A stretch of 64,000 nucleotides of DNA from assembly GCA_036382775.1 (NCBI GenBank), contig DASVHD010000021.1:62001-126000 (forward strand), read 5' to 3'. The position numbers and the translations under genes were made by a program. Source of the DNA: a bacterium (lineage in GTDB: Bacteria; Hydrothermota; Tepidihabitantia; SM23-42; JAOAFX01). Numbering within the stretch: the first letter of the stretch is position 1; every line of letters begins with the position of its first letter. Under the pieces are notes generated by a model. It did not search any database. It was not told the origin of the DNA and worked only from the letters and a program-made list of their open reading frames with translations. Shown here in pieces: positions 8,435-16,328 of the stretch.

Positions 8435-9028
8435 ATGAAACAGGAATCTTTCAATAAATTCGAAGAGAAAGGCATCGGGTTGCCGTTTGCCGTGAGTAAG
8501 AGCGGTGAGACCATGGTCTCTCAGAGCGGCGAATCGCTTAAATCCAAGCTTGCGCAGGTCGGCACGGTGATCTTTGAAACGATCGGCGCGGTTGGGAGAG
8601 TGAAGATCGATACGCTCGAGATCATTGGTGACGCCAAGAGCGTCGTCATGGATTTTGATGATGAAAATCTGCTGGGGAGCCTTTTTGAGCCAAAGGACGG
8701 GACCGTCATTTCTGAAATCGTGGATTCTTTGAAAACCCTGAAGGTCGAACCTCATGTCGAGGCCTTGGTGAAACACGAGGAAGCGCCCAAACCGGCGTTG
8801 ACCATTAATGTTCTCGATGACATAAAGGCAATGTTGAAAGAATACGTGGGTGATTTTGCGGACCGGATCTATCAAAACCAGATCAAGGCTCAGCGCATAA
8901 AAACCGATGATCTGCATGAGGAAGATGCCCGGCGTTTGATCTTCGCGCTGGGCAAGGCCGCGGGCATGATCATCGGCCCGTCCAAAGGGAAGGAATTGAC
9001 GAACAAACTGCTGGCGAAACTGAAATGA
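8435..9028 (+). CDS. Uncharacterised soluble protein, possibly roadblock-like
   Basis: 197 aa, no signal peptide or membrane helix. A pattern of strands and helices in the first 110 residues ('GIGLPFAVSKSGETMVSQSG', then 'SVVMDFDDENLLGSLF') could be a divergent roadblock-type domain, as in the gene just upstream. The end is a helical region with 'GKAAGMIIGPSKGKE'. Its place in a tight gene run suggests a partner of the DUF4388 and roadblock-like proteins. I do not recognise the family with confidence. Confidence 0.6.
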   Translation: MKQESFNKFEEKGIGLPFAVSKSGETMVSQSGESLKSKLAQVGTVIFETIGAVGRVKIDTLEIIGDAKSVVMDFDDENLLGSLFEPKDGTVISEIVDSLKTLKVEPHVEALVKHEEAPKPALTINVLDDIKAMLKEYVGDFADRIYQNQIKAQRIKTDDLHEEDARRLIFALGKAAGMIIGPSKGKELTNKLLAKLK

Positions 9029-9050
9029 TCAGCATAAAAACAGGAGTCAT

Positions 9051-9107
9051 TGGGTTAAGGTTGAGATGCTGGAAACGTAATCTCTCGGATTTCCCAACCC
9101 TTACCCA
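9051..9107. other. Imperfect inverted repeat in an intergenic gap
   Basis: TGGGTTAAGGTTG (9051-9063) pairs with CAACCCTTACCCA (9095-9107) at 11 of 13 positions. It lies between the roadblock-like genes and two small membrane protein genes. No T-run follows, so it is not a standard terminator; it may be an RNA processing or stabilising hairpin. Confidence 0.4.
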
Positions 9108-9134
9108 TTTACGATCTTCTAGGAAGGAGGTTAA

Positions 9135-9509
9135 ATGAATTGTTTATTATTTTTGTCGGCTGCGCCGTTCGGTATCGAACCATCACAGTATGAATCATTG
9201 GCGATCATCCCCAATTATCTTCTGGTTCTCGGCGCCGTCCTTTTGTGGCTGGCTTTCATCGTGCTCGGTGTGATTGCGCGGCGTTATGAGATCGTCCTGG
9301 GTGAGCGCACGAACTGGCAGTTCATGATCTTCGCGCCTACCGGCATCCTGGTCTTCGCGATCATCCAACTGGTGTTCTGCGGTATCGGCGGAAAGATGAT
9401 GCTGCCTAAGGGCGGCATGAATTACCTGGCCTACAGCCTGTTCCTGCTCAGCGGATTGCTTTCCCTGCTTTCGGGTTTGAAATTTTTGAGCGTTACCAGG
9501 GGTAAATAG
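9135..9509 (+). CDS. Small membrane protein
   Basis: 124 aa with three to four hydrophobic segments (about residues 22-46, 63-83, 97-115) and a polar ending 'SVTRGK'. A strong Shine-Dalgarno sequence AGGAAGGAGG lies 6 nt before the ATG. It forms a pair with the next small membrane gene, 15 nt downstream. No family is recognised. Position between the signalling genes and exbB suggests a part in the same membrane assembly, which is inference. Confidence 0.68.
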   Translation: MNCLLFLSAAPFGIEPSQYESLAIIPNYLLVLGAVLLWLAFIVLGVIARRYEIVLGERTNWQFMIFAPTGILVFAIIQLVFCGIGGKMMLPKGGMNYLAYSLFLLSGLLSLLSGLKFLSVTRGK

Positions 9510-9524
9510 AATTAGGAGGGTGAT

Positions 9525-9875
9525 ATGAGAGCGGATATTATTGCAGAAGTTCTGTTCATTGTCGCGATCTTTCTTTCCATTATTTCTTTGTTCGTCTACG
9601 GCATGATAATCAAACGGCTCCTTGTGCTGATCAAAGGCAAGGGCACGTGGATATTCCCGGTCATCGGCGGTCTATTTCTCATTATTCTCGCCTTTGTGCA
9701 TATCTACCGCATCGTTATCTATTTCCCGCTGCTTGGGACGGCCGGTCCAGGCGATCTTTTTGACCTGATCGTGGGTTCACTGGCGCTTGCGAGGGTGGAG
9801 AGCTACCTTCTGCTCGGAGCCGGGTTGTTCCCATTGATCGGCGGGATCCTTTATTACCGGGCAAGCTCAAAATAA
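9525..9875 (+). CDS. Small membrane protein
   Basis: 116 aa with about four hydrophobic segments (about 5-26, 41-62, 70-92, 95-112) and a short polar tail. AGGAGG lies 6 nt before the ATG. It follows another small membrane gene by 15 nt and is followed by a 127-bp gap before exbB. No family is recognised. Confidence 0.65.
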   Translation: MRADIIAEVLFIVAIFLSIISLFVYGMIIKRLLVLIKGKGTWIFPVIGGLFLIILAFVHIYRIVIYFPLLGTAGPGDLFDLIVGSLALARVESYLLLGAGLFPLIGGILYYRASSK

Positions 9876-10002
9876 ACAGAAATTGTTGTCTTCTCGGGTC
9901 ATATTGTTCTATAGAATTCAATAAGCACACCACATGATGATGGATACATTGAATAGATACCTGTGTTGGTTTTTTTATAAAACGAAGTAAGGAGGCGCAT
10001 CG

Positions 10003-10626
10003 ATGATAAAAGAGTTCTTGTTGGGTGGCGGTATTATGTGGATGCTCTTAGCGTGCATAGTATTGGGTTTAGCGATCCTGCTTGAACGGATGTATTCACT
10101 GTTTTTCAAGATCAGGCTGAACCCTGCAGTTTTTTTATCAAGAGTCCAGGCGTTGGTCAGTGAAAAAGGCGTACAAGCCGGCATCGCTTTGTGCGACCAG
10201 ACACCGTCACCGGTCGCGAAGATTGTAAAAGCCGGGTTGGAAAAAGCAGATAAAGGTAAGGATGTCATCGAAGATGCGATAACGCGTGCCGGCGCAATAG
10301 AACTCGGATTCCTTGACCGGGGCATGGCGCTGCTTGCTGGTTTAACGACAGTGGCGCCGTTTCTGGGGTTCCTTGGCACGGTGACGGGTATGATGAAATC
10401 TTTTGCCGCTATTGCCGCGGCCGGCGAGGTGGAACCGACGATCGTAGCAAGCGGTATTTCCGAAGCCCTGATCACTACGAAATGGGGGTTGCTGATCGCC
10501 ACACCCCTGGCGATCATCCATATCCTGTTTACCGGGAAGGTTGACGGTTATACCAGAGATATGGAAGAAGCCGCGGCGCAGCTGGTCGATTATCTCATGG
10601 AGCGCGGTCCCGGAACCAAGCAATAA
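10003..10626 (+). CDS. exbB: ExbB/TolQ/MotA-family proton channel protein
   Basis: 207 aa. Three transmembrane segments: one near the N-terminus, then two in the C-terminal half flanking the family signature 'APFLGFLGTVTGMMKSF' and 'SEALITTKWGLLIATPLAI'. With ExbD it forms the inner-membrane proton channel that drives TonB. The Shine-Dalgarno AAGGAGG is close to the ATG. exbD, exbD and tonB follow at once, and a TonB-dependent receptor lies 1.4 kb downstream, which supports a TonB rather than a Tol or motility role. Confidence 0.92.
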   Translation: MIKEFLLGGGIMWMLLACIVLGLAILLERMYSLFFKIRLNPAVFLSRVQALVSEKGVQAGIALCDQTPSPVAKIVKAGLEKADKGKDVIEDAITRAGAIELGFLDRGMALLAGLTTVAPFLGFLGTVTGMMKSFAAIAAAGEVEPTIVASGISEALITTKWGLLIATPLAIIHILFTGKVDGYTRDMEEAAAQLVDYLMERGPGTKQ

Positions 10627-10632
10627 AGTCCC

Positions 10633-11106
10633 ATGATCATTAAAGCGCGGTCAAGAAAGATCGCCAGCATACCCACCGCTTCCATGGGGGACATTGCTTT
10701 TTTGATCATTATTTTTTTCATGACTTCCACGGTCTTTACGCGCGACAAAGGTTTGAAAATGCTGCTGCCAGAAAAAACCGAAAAGATCGATATCGTCAAG
10801 ATAAAACCCGAGAATATCGTCACGATCATGATCAATCCCGAGGGCGCGCTAAAGGTCAAAGCCACGGGGCTCGGCGACGGGCTTGACCTCTCGGTACAGC
10901 AATATAACGAAGTCCGAAAAGTTATTCAGCAAAAGCTTCTGGAGCGCGATACCTTGCTCGTCGTATCATTGCGGGCGAGCAAGGACAGCCAGTACAAGAA
11001 CATGATCGCGGTCTTAGACCAGATCAAGATGTCGCGTGTAACGGCCGCGGATGGCCGGGAATTGCGGGCGAACAAGATCAGCCTTATCCCGACCACCGAG
11101 GAGTGA
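10633..11106 (+). CDS. exbD: ExbD/TolR-family protein, first of two
   Basis: 157 aa: short cytoplasmic N-terminus, one transmembrane helix (about 17-36, 'GDIAFLIIIFFMTSTVF', with the conserved Asp that carries protons), then a periplasmic ExbD domain. The 'IPTASMGD' lead-in is typical. The stop TGA overlaps the GTG start of the second exbD (GTGA). Two different ExbD proteins after one ExbB is a known arrangement and suggests a mixed dimer. Confidence 0.9.
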   Translation: MIIKARSRKIASIPTASMGDIAFLIIIFFMTSTVFTRDKGLKMLLPEKTEKIDIVKIKPENIVTIMINPEGALKVKATGLGDGLDLSVQQYNEVRKVIQQKLLERDTLLVVSLRASKDSQYKNMIAVLDQIKMSRVTAADGRELRANKISLIPTTEE

Positions 11107-11531
11107 CGCCAAACATGCGCAAAAGCTTAGTTAGAAGACCGGCGCAGACACCTGACATTCCCACGGCATCGACCGCGGACGTGGCTTTCCTGCTGATCTT
11201 ATTTTTCATGGTGACCACGGTGTTCCGGGCTACCTCGCTGCATTTAAAGATCAGTTTGCCCAAAGCCCAGGCGACCGAGCGGATATTGATCAGGCGAAAT
11301 CTCGCCAACCTCTGGTTGGAAGCCGGCGGCAAGGTCTATATCGATGATGCGGTCGTGCCCATGGAATTGTTGAACGCGAAGATGGCGGCGAAGATCGCCG
11401 AGAATCCGGAACTGGTGACCATCCTGAAGATCGACGAGGGAACGAATTACGGGATCGTCGATCAGATGCTTGATCAGCTCAAAGAAGCCAGGGCGTTCAA
11501 GATCACTTTTGCCACGGAGTTCAGGACGTGA
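11103..11531 (+). CDS. exbD: ExbD/TolR-family protein, second of two
   Basis: 142 aa from the GTG at 11103, which overlaps the upstream stop by 4 nt; an ATG at 11115 is a possible alternative. Same layout as its neighbour: 'IPTASTADVAFLLILFFMVT' marks the single helix with its conserved Asp, followed by a periplasmic domain with the ExbD-type repeat of Lys/Asp-rich strands. The protein is only distantly similar to the first ExbD, so this is an old duplication. Confidence 0.9.
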   Translation: MTPNMRKSLVRRPAQTPDIPTASTADVAFLLILFFMVTTVFRATSLHLKISLPKAQATERILIRRNLANLWLEAGGKVYIDDAVVPMELLNAKMAAKIAENPELVTILKIDEGTNYGIVDQMLDQLKEARAFKITFATEFRT

Positions 11532-11541
11532 CCGGGAGTTT

Positions 11542-12159
11542 ATGAACGATCATAAAAAGCAATATGGAATTGCGATCCGCCTGGCCATGCTGGCCAGTAC
11601 GATCATCACGATCATGCTTTTTTTATGCGTTCCTTACGCAGAACCAGAGCCGTATAAACTGAAAAAAGAGATCATTACCATGGTCGAGGAGTACACGGCG
11701 GAAATCAACAAATACAAGGCCGAACCGCCGCCGGCAGAACGGCCCAAGGTGGCGGTCGTCGTCGCGCCGGGCGAGGCTGCAGATAAAGAGGTGGAAACGA
11801 TCGCGGCGACCGACTTCAACGAAGACCTGATCAGGACCGCGCCTTCGGGCCCGGATATCGAGGTCGTTTCGTACTACAAGGTTGAGGTAAAACCTCAGCC
11901 TCTCAATGCGCCGATCCCGGAATACCCGGATCTGGCCCGCAAGGCGGGCATCGAGGGCAAGGCAGTCGTGAAAATGCTGATCGATATCGACGGCAGTGTC
12001 ATTGATGTCCAGATCCTGAAATCAAGCGGCAACCAGATGCTGGACGAAGCGGCATTGACCACGGCTCGGAAGTCGAAATTCACGCCGGCAAAACAGCGGG
12101 ATAAACTGGTGCGCGTTTGGGTGTCCAAACTGTTCGAATTCAAACTTGAGATGCAATAA
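11542..12159 (+). CDS. tonB: TonB-family energy transducer
   Basis: 205 aa from the ATG at 11542 (GGGAG about 5 nt upstream); a longer frame starting at 11470 lies inside exbD. One N-terminal helix (about 9-31), a Glu/Pro-rich linker ('PPPAERPKVAVV') and a C-terminal TonB domain of about 80 residues: 'PEYPDLARKAGIEGKAVVKM' and 'GNQMLDEAALTTARKSKFTP' are typical. It spans the periplasm and passes force from ExbBD to outer-membrane receptors such as the one at 13545. Confidence 0.9.
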   Translation: MNDHKKQYGIAIRLAMLASTIITIMLFLCVPYAEPEPYKLKKEIITMVEEYTAEINKYKAEPPPAERPKVAVVVAPGEAADKEVETIAATDFNEDLIRTAPSGPDIEVVSYYKVEVKPQPLNAPIPEYPDLARKAGIEGKAVVKMLIDIDGSVIDVQILKSSGNQMLDEAALTTARKSKFTPAKQRDKLVRVWVSKLFEFKLEMQ

Positions 12160-12212
12160 TGCCCGGCAAATGACGGATCTGGGCAACCGGCCAGTTAGAG
12201 CGATTCAAGGTA

Positions 12213-12240
12213 TTGACAATTCGATGATTTTGTATATATT
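12213..12240 (+). promoter_or_regulatory. Promoter of the receptor/secretion operon
   Basis: TTGACA (12213-12218), 16 bp, TATATT (12235-12240). Transcription should start near 12247, leaving a leader of about 200 nt before the lipoprotein ATG. The leader holds an orphan Shine-Dalgarno-like GAAGGGGGTGAT near 12265. Confidence 0.6.
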
Positions 12241-12448
12241 ATTATATATATTATGTTCATAATAGAAGGGGGTGATTGATAATATTGACTGAATGGTTAG
12301 TGATTTCGCGGAGATGGATAATAAATGCTAACCCGGTTGAAAATCTAAAAATAAGGTTTGGCAGGGATCGTGACCCATCGATCTTTGCTGATGATAGCAT
12401 TTTTGTTGTACGAAGCACAATAGGCAAAGAATCAGAAAAGGAGGCATA

Positions 12449-13534
12449 ATGAAGAGGAATCTTTTGATTCTTCTGGTAATCACCGCACTGATGATGATTA
12501 CCTGCGGTAATGAACCACCGCCTGACTTCTACGAAGGTACGCCTGAAGACAGCGCGGCAATCCTTACCGAACTCAACGCGCATGCAGACTTCTTGAATAC
12601 GCACGATCTCTGCACTGCAATCAAATGTTCTGTCACCATGGCAGCGGTGTCCTTTCCGATCGGCGATTCATTCTACAAGGCCGATTCGCCGCTGGTCAAG
12701 CAGCATATTACGATGCTCGGCGATACTGTTTCGGTGCTTACCCGGTTCCAGGATCTGTGGTTCGCGAAGGATACTACGTGCACAGTATACCTTTTCGATA
12801 CCTTTACCATAATCTCGCAGTACGACTGGGACAAAAGGTATACCGGACACTACCTGCTAACTATTGACACGTTGGTCGACACAACCCAGGTACCGTGGGA
12901 TACCCTCTATGATACGGTGGGCGTTGTGCTTACGACGGTCGACATTGATTCAGCCGGTGGACCCGACGAGAACACGCCAATATACGCTGAGGGCTTGAGA
13001 CACTTGTTCCTTGATCCGGTGCGGGAAATGGCCATTGAGGACGGGGATACGACCTATCCGCTTGCCGACCCCCGTGTGTGGGTGCTCAAGCGCATATCGT
13101 ACGGGAATTACTACTTCCCCAGCGAGGGCGCTGATTATCCCCTCATCTACCAGGTCAGGCTTAGCCACGCCGATGGCAGGGTTGACACAATCCGTGACGT
13201 CGTGACCGACACCTTGTTCACCGGGCACGCCATGAACCGTTTGAAACACATCGATTCCTTGATGCAGTTCACGGCTGGAGAAACACTCGATGTCGCTATT
13301 TTGCTCGGCAGCATAACCGTGGACAGCACTGTTTCTCTCTTCTTCGTGAGCGGCAGCGGCTACCGGTCAAAGGTCGTCGACGGCCATGGAAAGTTCGTCG
13401 TTCCAGCCGCCAGTTCTTCAACGGGTATCATGAACCTCGTTTTTGAGGTCATTTTGAAGGACTCCTATTATTACTTGGTGCCAGCAAAGGACTATTTAGC
13501 GAACGCATGGCTGGTTCCAGTCATAGTTCAGTAG
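12449..13534 (+). CDS. Secreted lipoprotein of unknown function
   Basis: 361 aa. Hydrophobic N-terminus with lipobox MITC (Cys19), then a polar linker 'GNEPPPDFYEG'. The body is mostly beta-strand-like and rich in Asp, Thr and Tyr, with no motif I recognise. AAAAGGAGG lies 7 nt before the ATG. It is the first gene of a run with a TonB-dependent receptor (10 nt downstream), a large secreted protein and a PorV-like barrel, so it probably sits at the outer membrane and works with them. That role is inferred from context alone. Confidence 0.78.
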   Translation: MKRNLLILLVITALMMITCGNEPPPDFYEGTPEDSAAILTELNAHADFLNTHDLCTAIKCSVTMAAVSFPIGDSFYKADSPLVKQHITMLGDTVSVLTRFQDLWFAKDTTCTVYLFDTFTIISQYDWDKRYTGHYLLTIDTLVDTTQVPWDTLYDTVGVVLTTVDIDSAGGPDENTPIYAEGLRHLFLDPVREMAIEDGDTTYPLADPRVWVLKRISYGNYYFPSEGADYPLIYQVRLSHADGRVDTIRDVVTDTLFTGHAMNRLKHIDSLMQFTAGETLDVAILLGSITVDSTVSLFFVSGSGYRSKVVDGHGKFVVPAASSSTGIMNLVFEVILKDSYYYLVPAKDYLANAWLVPVIVQ

Positions 13535-13544
13535 GAGGTGAACA

Positions 13545-16313
13545 ATGAAAAAAATATTAACCTTGCTTTTTGCCGGGCTATTCCTGTTCGCGGCTGAATA
13601 CGGAAAGATCACCGGTAAAGTAGCAGATAGCGAAACAGGCGATGCCCTGATCGGTGCCAACGTCATGGTCGAAGGTACGGAACTCGGTTCGGCCTCGGAT
13701 GTCGCGGGCGAGTATGTGGTGTTGTATGTGCCCGCCGGTACATATGCCGTGGTCGCGTCATACCTCGGGTATGACCCGTACACCTTCACCAACGTGGTCG
13801 TGAATTCGGACCAGACAACGATCCTTAATTTCCGGCTCCGGCCCACGGTCATCCAGGTCGAAGGCGTGACATCGATCGCGGTACGCGAACCGATCGTCAT
13901 TTCGGCGACCCAAACGGGCCGTTCGGTGACGTCTCAGGATATCAACCGCCTGCCGGTCACGACGATCAACCAGGTCATTTCGCTCCAGGCCGGTGTTGTT
14001 CAGAGTAACCTCGGTACCCATCTCCGGGGCGGTCGTGCCAACGAGATAACCTATTTTGTCGACGGTATCGTGACCAAGGTGCCGCAGACCGGTGGCCAGT
14101 CGGCGCAGATCAATCCCGGCGCCGTCGAGGAAGTCACCGTGGTCAGCGGCGGTTTTGACGCTGAATACGGCGATGCCCTTTCCGGCATCATCAACGTCGT
14201 AACCCGCGAAGGCGGCACCAAACCATCGGGTTCGGTCAGCTGGCTGACCGACGAAATGTTCGTGACCGACAATATGGACGGGCTCAATTTCGGCTACAAC
14301 CTTTATGAGCTCTCTTTCGGCGGTCCGATCCCGCTATCCAACCGGTTCCGCTACTTCCTGTCCGGCGAACTGATGATGACGAAAGCATATGTTGACGCTT
14401 ATTACAAAGTGCCTTCGCCGAGGATGGACTACAAAGGTAATGCGCGGTTTTCCTACCTCTTTCCCAATGCCAAGGGCAAAGTGACCCTATCCGGATTCAA
14501 TTCCCGCGAGCAATGGGTGCAATGGGGCAATGCGGCCGGCAATGGCGTCAGTCTGAAGTACTTTGCCGCTGTGCCCATGGTGCGCCAGAAAAACTGGATC
14601 GGTTCATCCACGTTCAATTATATGATCACGGCGCAGACCCTGACATCGCTGAAGATCGGCATGACCCATTTTGACCAGGTTTTCGGCAACCGTGATTATG
14701 CCTATGAGGATACAACCGACCGTCAGTGGTTCCAGGATTTCCGGATAAAAGGCGAGCATCTGATCCAGTACCTTGATAATATAAGCGATAACCCGGATCT
14801 CTCGCCGCGCAACATCATTATCGATAGTCTCCAGAACTACCATGAGGAATTCACGGATCGTGATGTCCAGGCTTTACGCAATAATCCCTATGGCGTGGAA
14901 GCCCTCTTTTATACGTATGGCGACTACCGGGTCTGGCGTTACACGACGAACAATGATATCCAGGCGCGTTTTGACCTGACCCACTCTATCGGCAAGCTCC
15001 ATGAATTCAAGACCGGTTTGGATTATACTCAGTACGACATGTTTTACGCCGACAATACCCTGCCCTGGGTAAACAACCCGTTCTGGGATTACTACAATCG
15101 CCAGCCTTTCAAACTCGCCGGGTTCCTGCAGGATAAAATGGATTTCGAGGGGTTGATCGCGCGGCTGGGTTTGAGGATCGACTACTTCGATCCTAAGGCA
15201 ATGACCTACACGAACCCCGGTGATTTCCTTGATTCCAACACGACCCAGGCGACATCGAGCTATAAGATATCGCCGAGGGTCGGGTTCTCCCTGCCGGTCA
15301 CGGAACGCATGAAATTCCGTTTCAACTACGGGCACTATTTCCAGTTGCCGGCGCTTGACGATATGTACGGCATAACCGATACTTCGGTCGTACGGGTCGC
15401 CCTGACCCGCGGCAACACGATCATCGGTAACATTCTCATTAAACCGCAGAAAACGGTACAGTACGAGTTCGGATTGGAGAACCAGTTCACCAACGACATC
15501 ATCTTCGGGTTCACGACGTATTTCAAGGATATCTATGACCTCTCGCAAACCCGCGAGGTTCCTGCTTTGCCGACGCCATATTTCCAGATGTTCAACGTGG
15601 ACTACGGGAACATCAAGGGCTTTGAGTTCCGGTTGGACAAATTGATGTCCAGCATGTGGAGCGTGGGCATAACTTATACCCTGCAGTTCGCAAAAGGAAC
15701 CGCTGCGTATGCCGGCGAATGGTACGATGACCATTACTATTACCAGATCGAACCGCCGGTGATCGATTACTGGCTCGATTTCGATGAGCGGAACACTTTA
15801 AACGCTAACCTGGACCTGGATCTGCCCAAGGATTTCGCGTTTATCCCCCTGCAGAACGTGTCCAGTTCATTCGTGTTCTCGTATCACTCGGGTCAGCCCT
15901 ACACGCCTAAGAACCTGAAGGGTGAGAAACTGGGCGATGATAACTCGGCGCGAAAACCAAGTTTCTGGAACGTGGATTTCAACGCGTCCAAAGGTATCGC
16001 GCTGGGGCCGGTCAATCTCCGCATCAATGCACTCATCCAGAACCTCTTCAATACGAAACAGGTCCTGGCTGTTTATGAAACTTCGGGTGATCCGGTCAAT
16101 CATGGCGATCCTGAACCGCAGCTCGACGCGTTCACCGTGCTTACCCTCTCGAGCACCCGGTACTCGCCCCAGGGTGACTACAACCACGACGGCGTGATGT
16201 CGCGCGTAGAGGAAAAAGAAGCCTACATGGCTGCCCTCAAGGATTTCTATGACAACCCCCGCAACTACTACGGACCGTTCAAGGTGCAGTTGGGCGCAGG
16301 GATAAGTTTCTAA
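13545..16313 (+). CDS. TonB-dependent receptor with N-terminal carboxypeptidase-regulatory-like domain
   Basis: 922 aa. Signal peptide (about 1-17), then a carboxypeptidase-regulatory-like beta domain (about 20-105, 'GKITGKVADSETGDALIGAN'), a plug domain (about 115-225, ending 'AEYGDALSGIINVVTREGG') and a long outer-membrane barrel that ends in Phe ('LGAGISF'), the usual signal for barrel insertion. This layout is that of SusC/RagA-like and oar-like receptors. Substrate unknown. AGGAGG lies 7 nt before the ATG. The neighbouring secreted protein and PorV-like barrel form a set that recurs in FCB-type bacteria (general knowledge). Confidence 0.9.
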   Translation: MKKILTLLFAGLFLFAAEYGKITGKVADSETGDALIGANVMVEGTELGSASDVAGEYVVLYVPAGTYAVVASYLGYDPYTFTNVVVNSDQTTILNFRLRPTVIQVEGVTSIAVREPIVISATQTGRSVTSQDINRLPVTTINQVISLQAGVVQSNLGTHLRGGRANEITYFVDGIVTKVPQTGGQSAQINPGAVEEVTVVSGGFDAEYGDALSGIINVVTREGGTKPSGSVSWLTDEMFVTDNMDGLNFGYNLYELSFGGPIPLSNRFRYFLSGELMMTKAYVDAYYKVPSPRMDYKGNARFSYLFPNAKGKVTLSGFNSREQWVQWGNAAGNGVSLKYFAAVPMVRQKNWIGSSTFNYMITAQTLTSLKIGMTHFDQVFGNRDYAYEDTTDRQWFQDFRIKGEHLIQYLDNISDNPDLSPRNIIIDSLQNYHEEFTDRDVQALRNNPYGVEALFYTYGDYRVWRYTTNNDIQARFDLTHSIGKLHEFKTGLDYTQYDMFYADNTLPWVNNPFWDYYNRQPFKLAGFLQDKMDFEGLIARLGLRIDYFDPKAMTYTNPGDFLDSNTTQATSSYKISPRVGFSLPVTERMKFRFNYGHYFQLPALDDMYGITDTSVVRVALTRGNTIIGNILIKPQKTVQYEFGLENQFTNDIIFGFTTYFKDIYDLSQTREVPALPTPYFQMFNVDYGNIKGFEFRLDKLMSSMWSVGITYTLQFAKGTAAYAGEWYDDHYYYQIEPPVIDYWLDFDERNTLNANLDLDLPKDFAFIPLQNVSSSFVFSYHSGQPYTPKNLKGEKLGDDNSARKPSFWNVDFNASKGIALGPVNLRINALIQNLFNTKQVLAVYETSGDPVNHGDPEPQLDAFTVLTLSSTRYSPQGDYNHDGVMSRVEEKEAYMAALKDFYDNPRNYYGPFKVQLGAGISF

Positions 16314-16328
16314 GACTTGGAGGTAACA

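Noticed and set aside
12160-12212. Terminator after tonB
   Set aside because: There are GC-rich words but no stable stem followed by a T-run.
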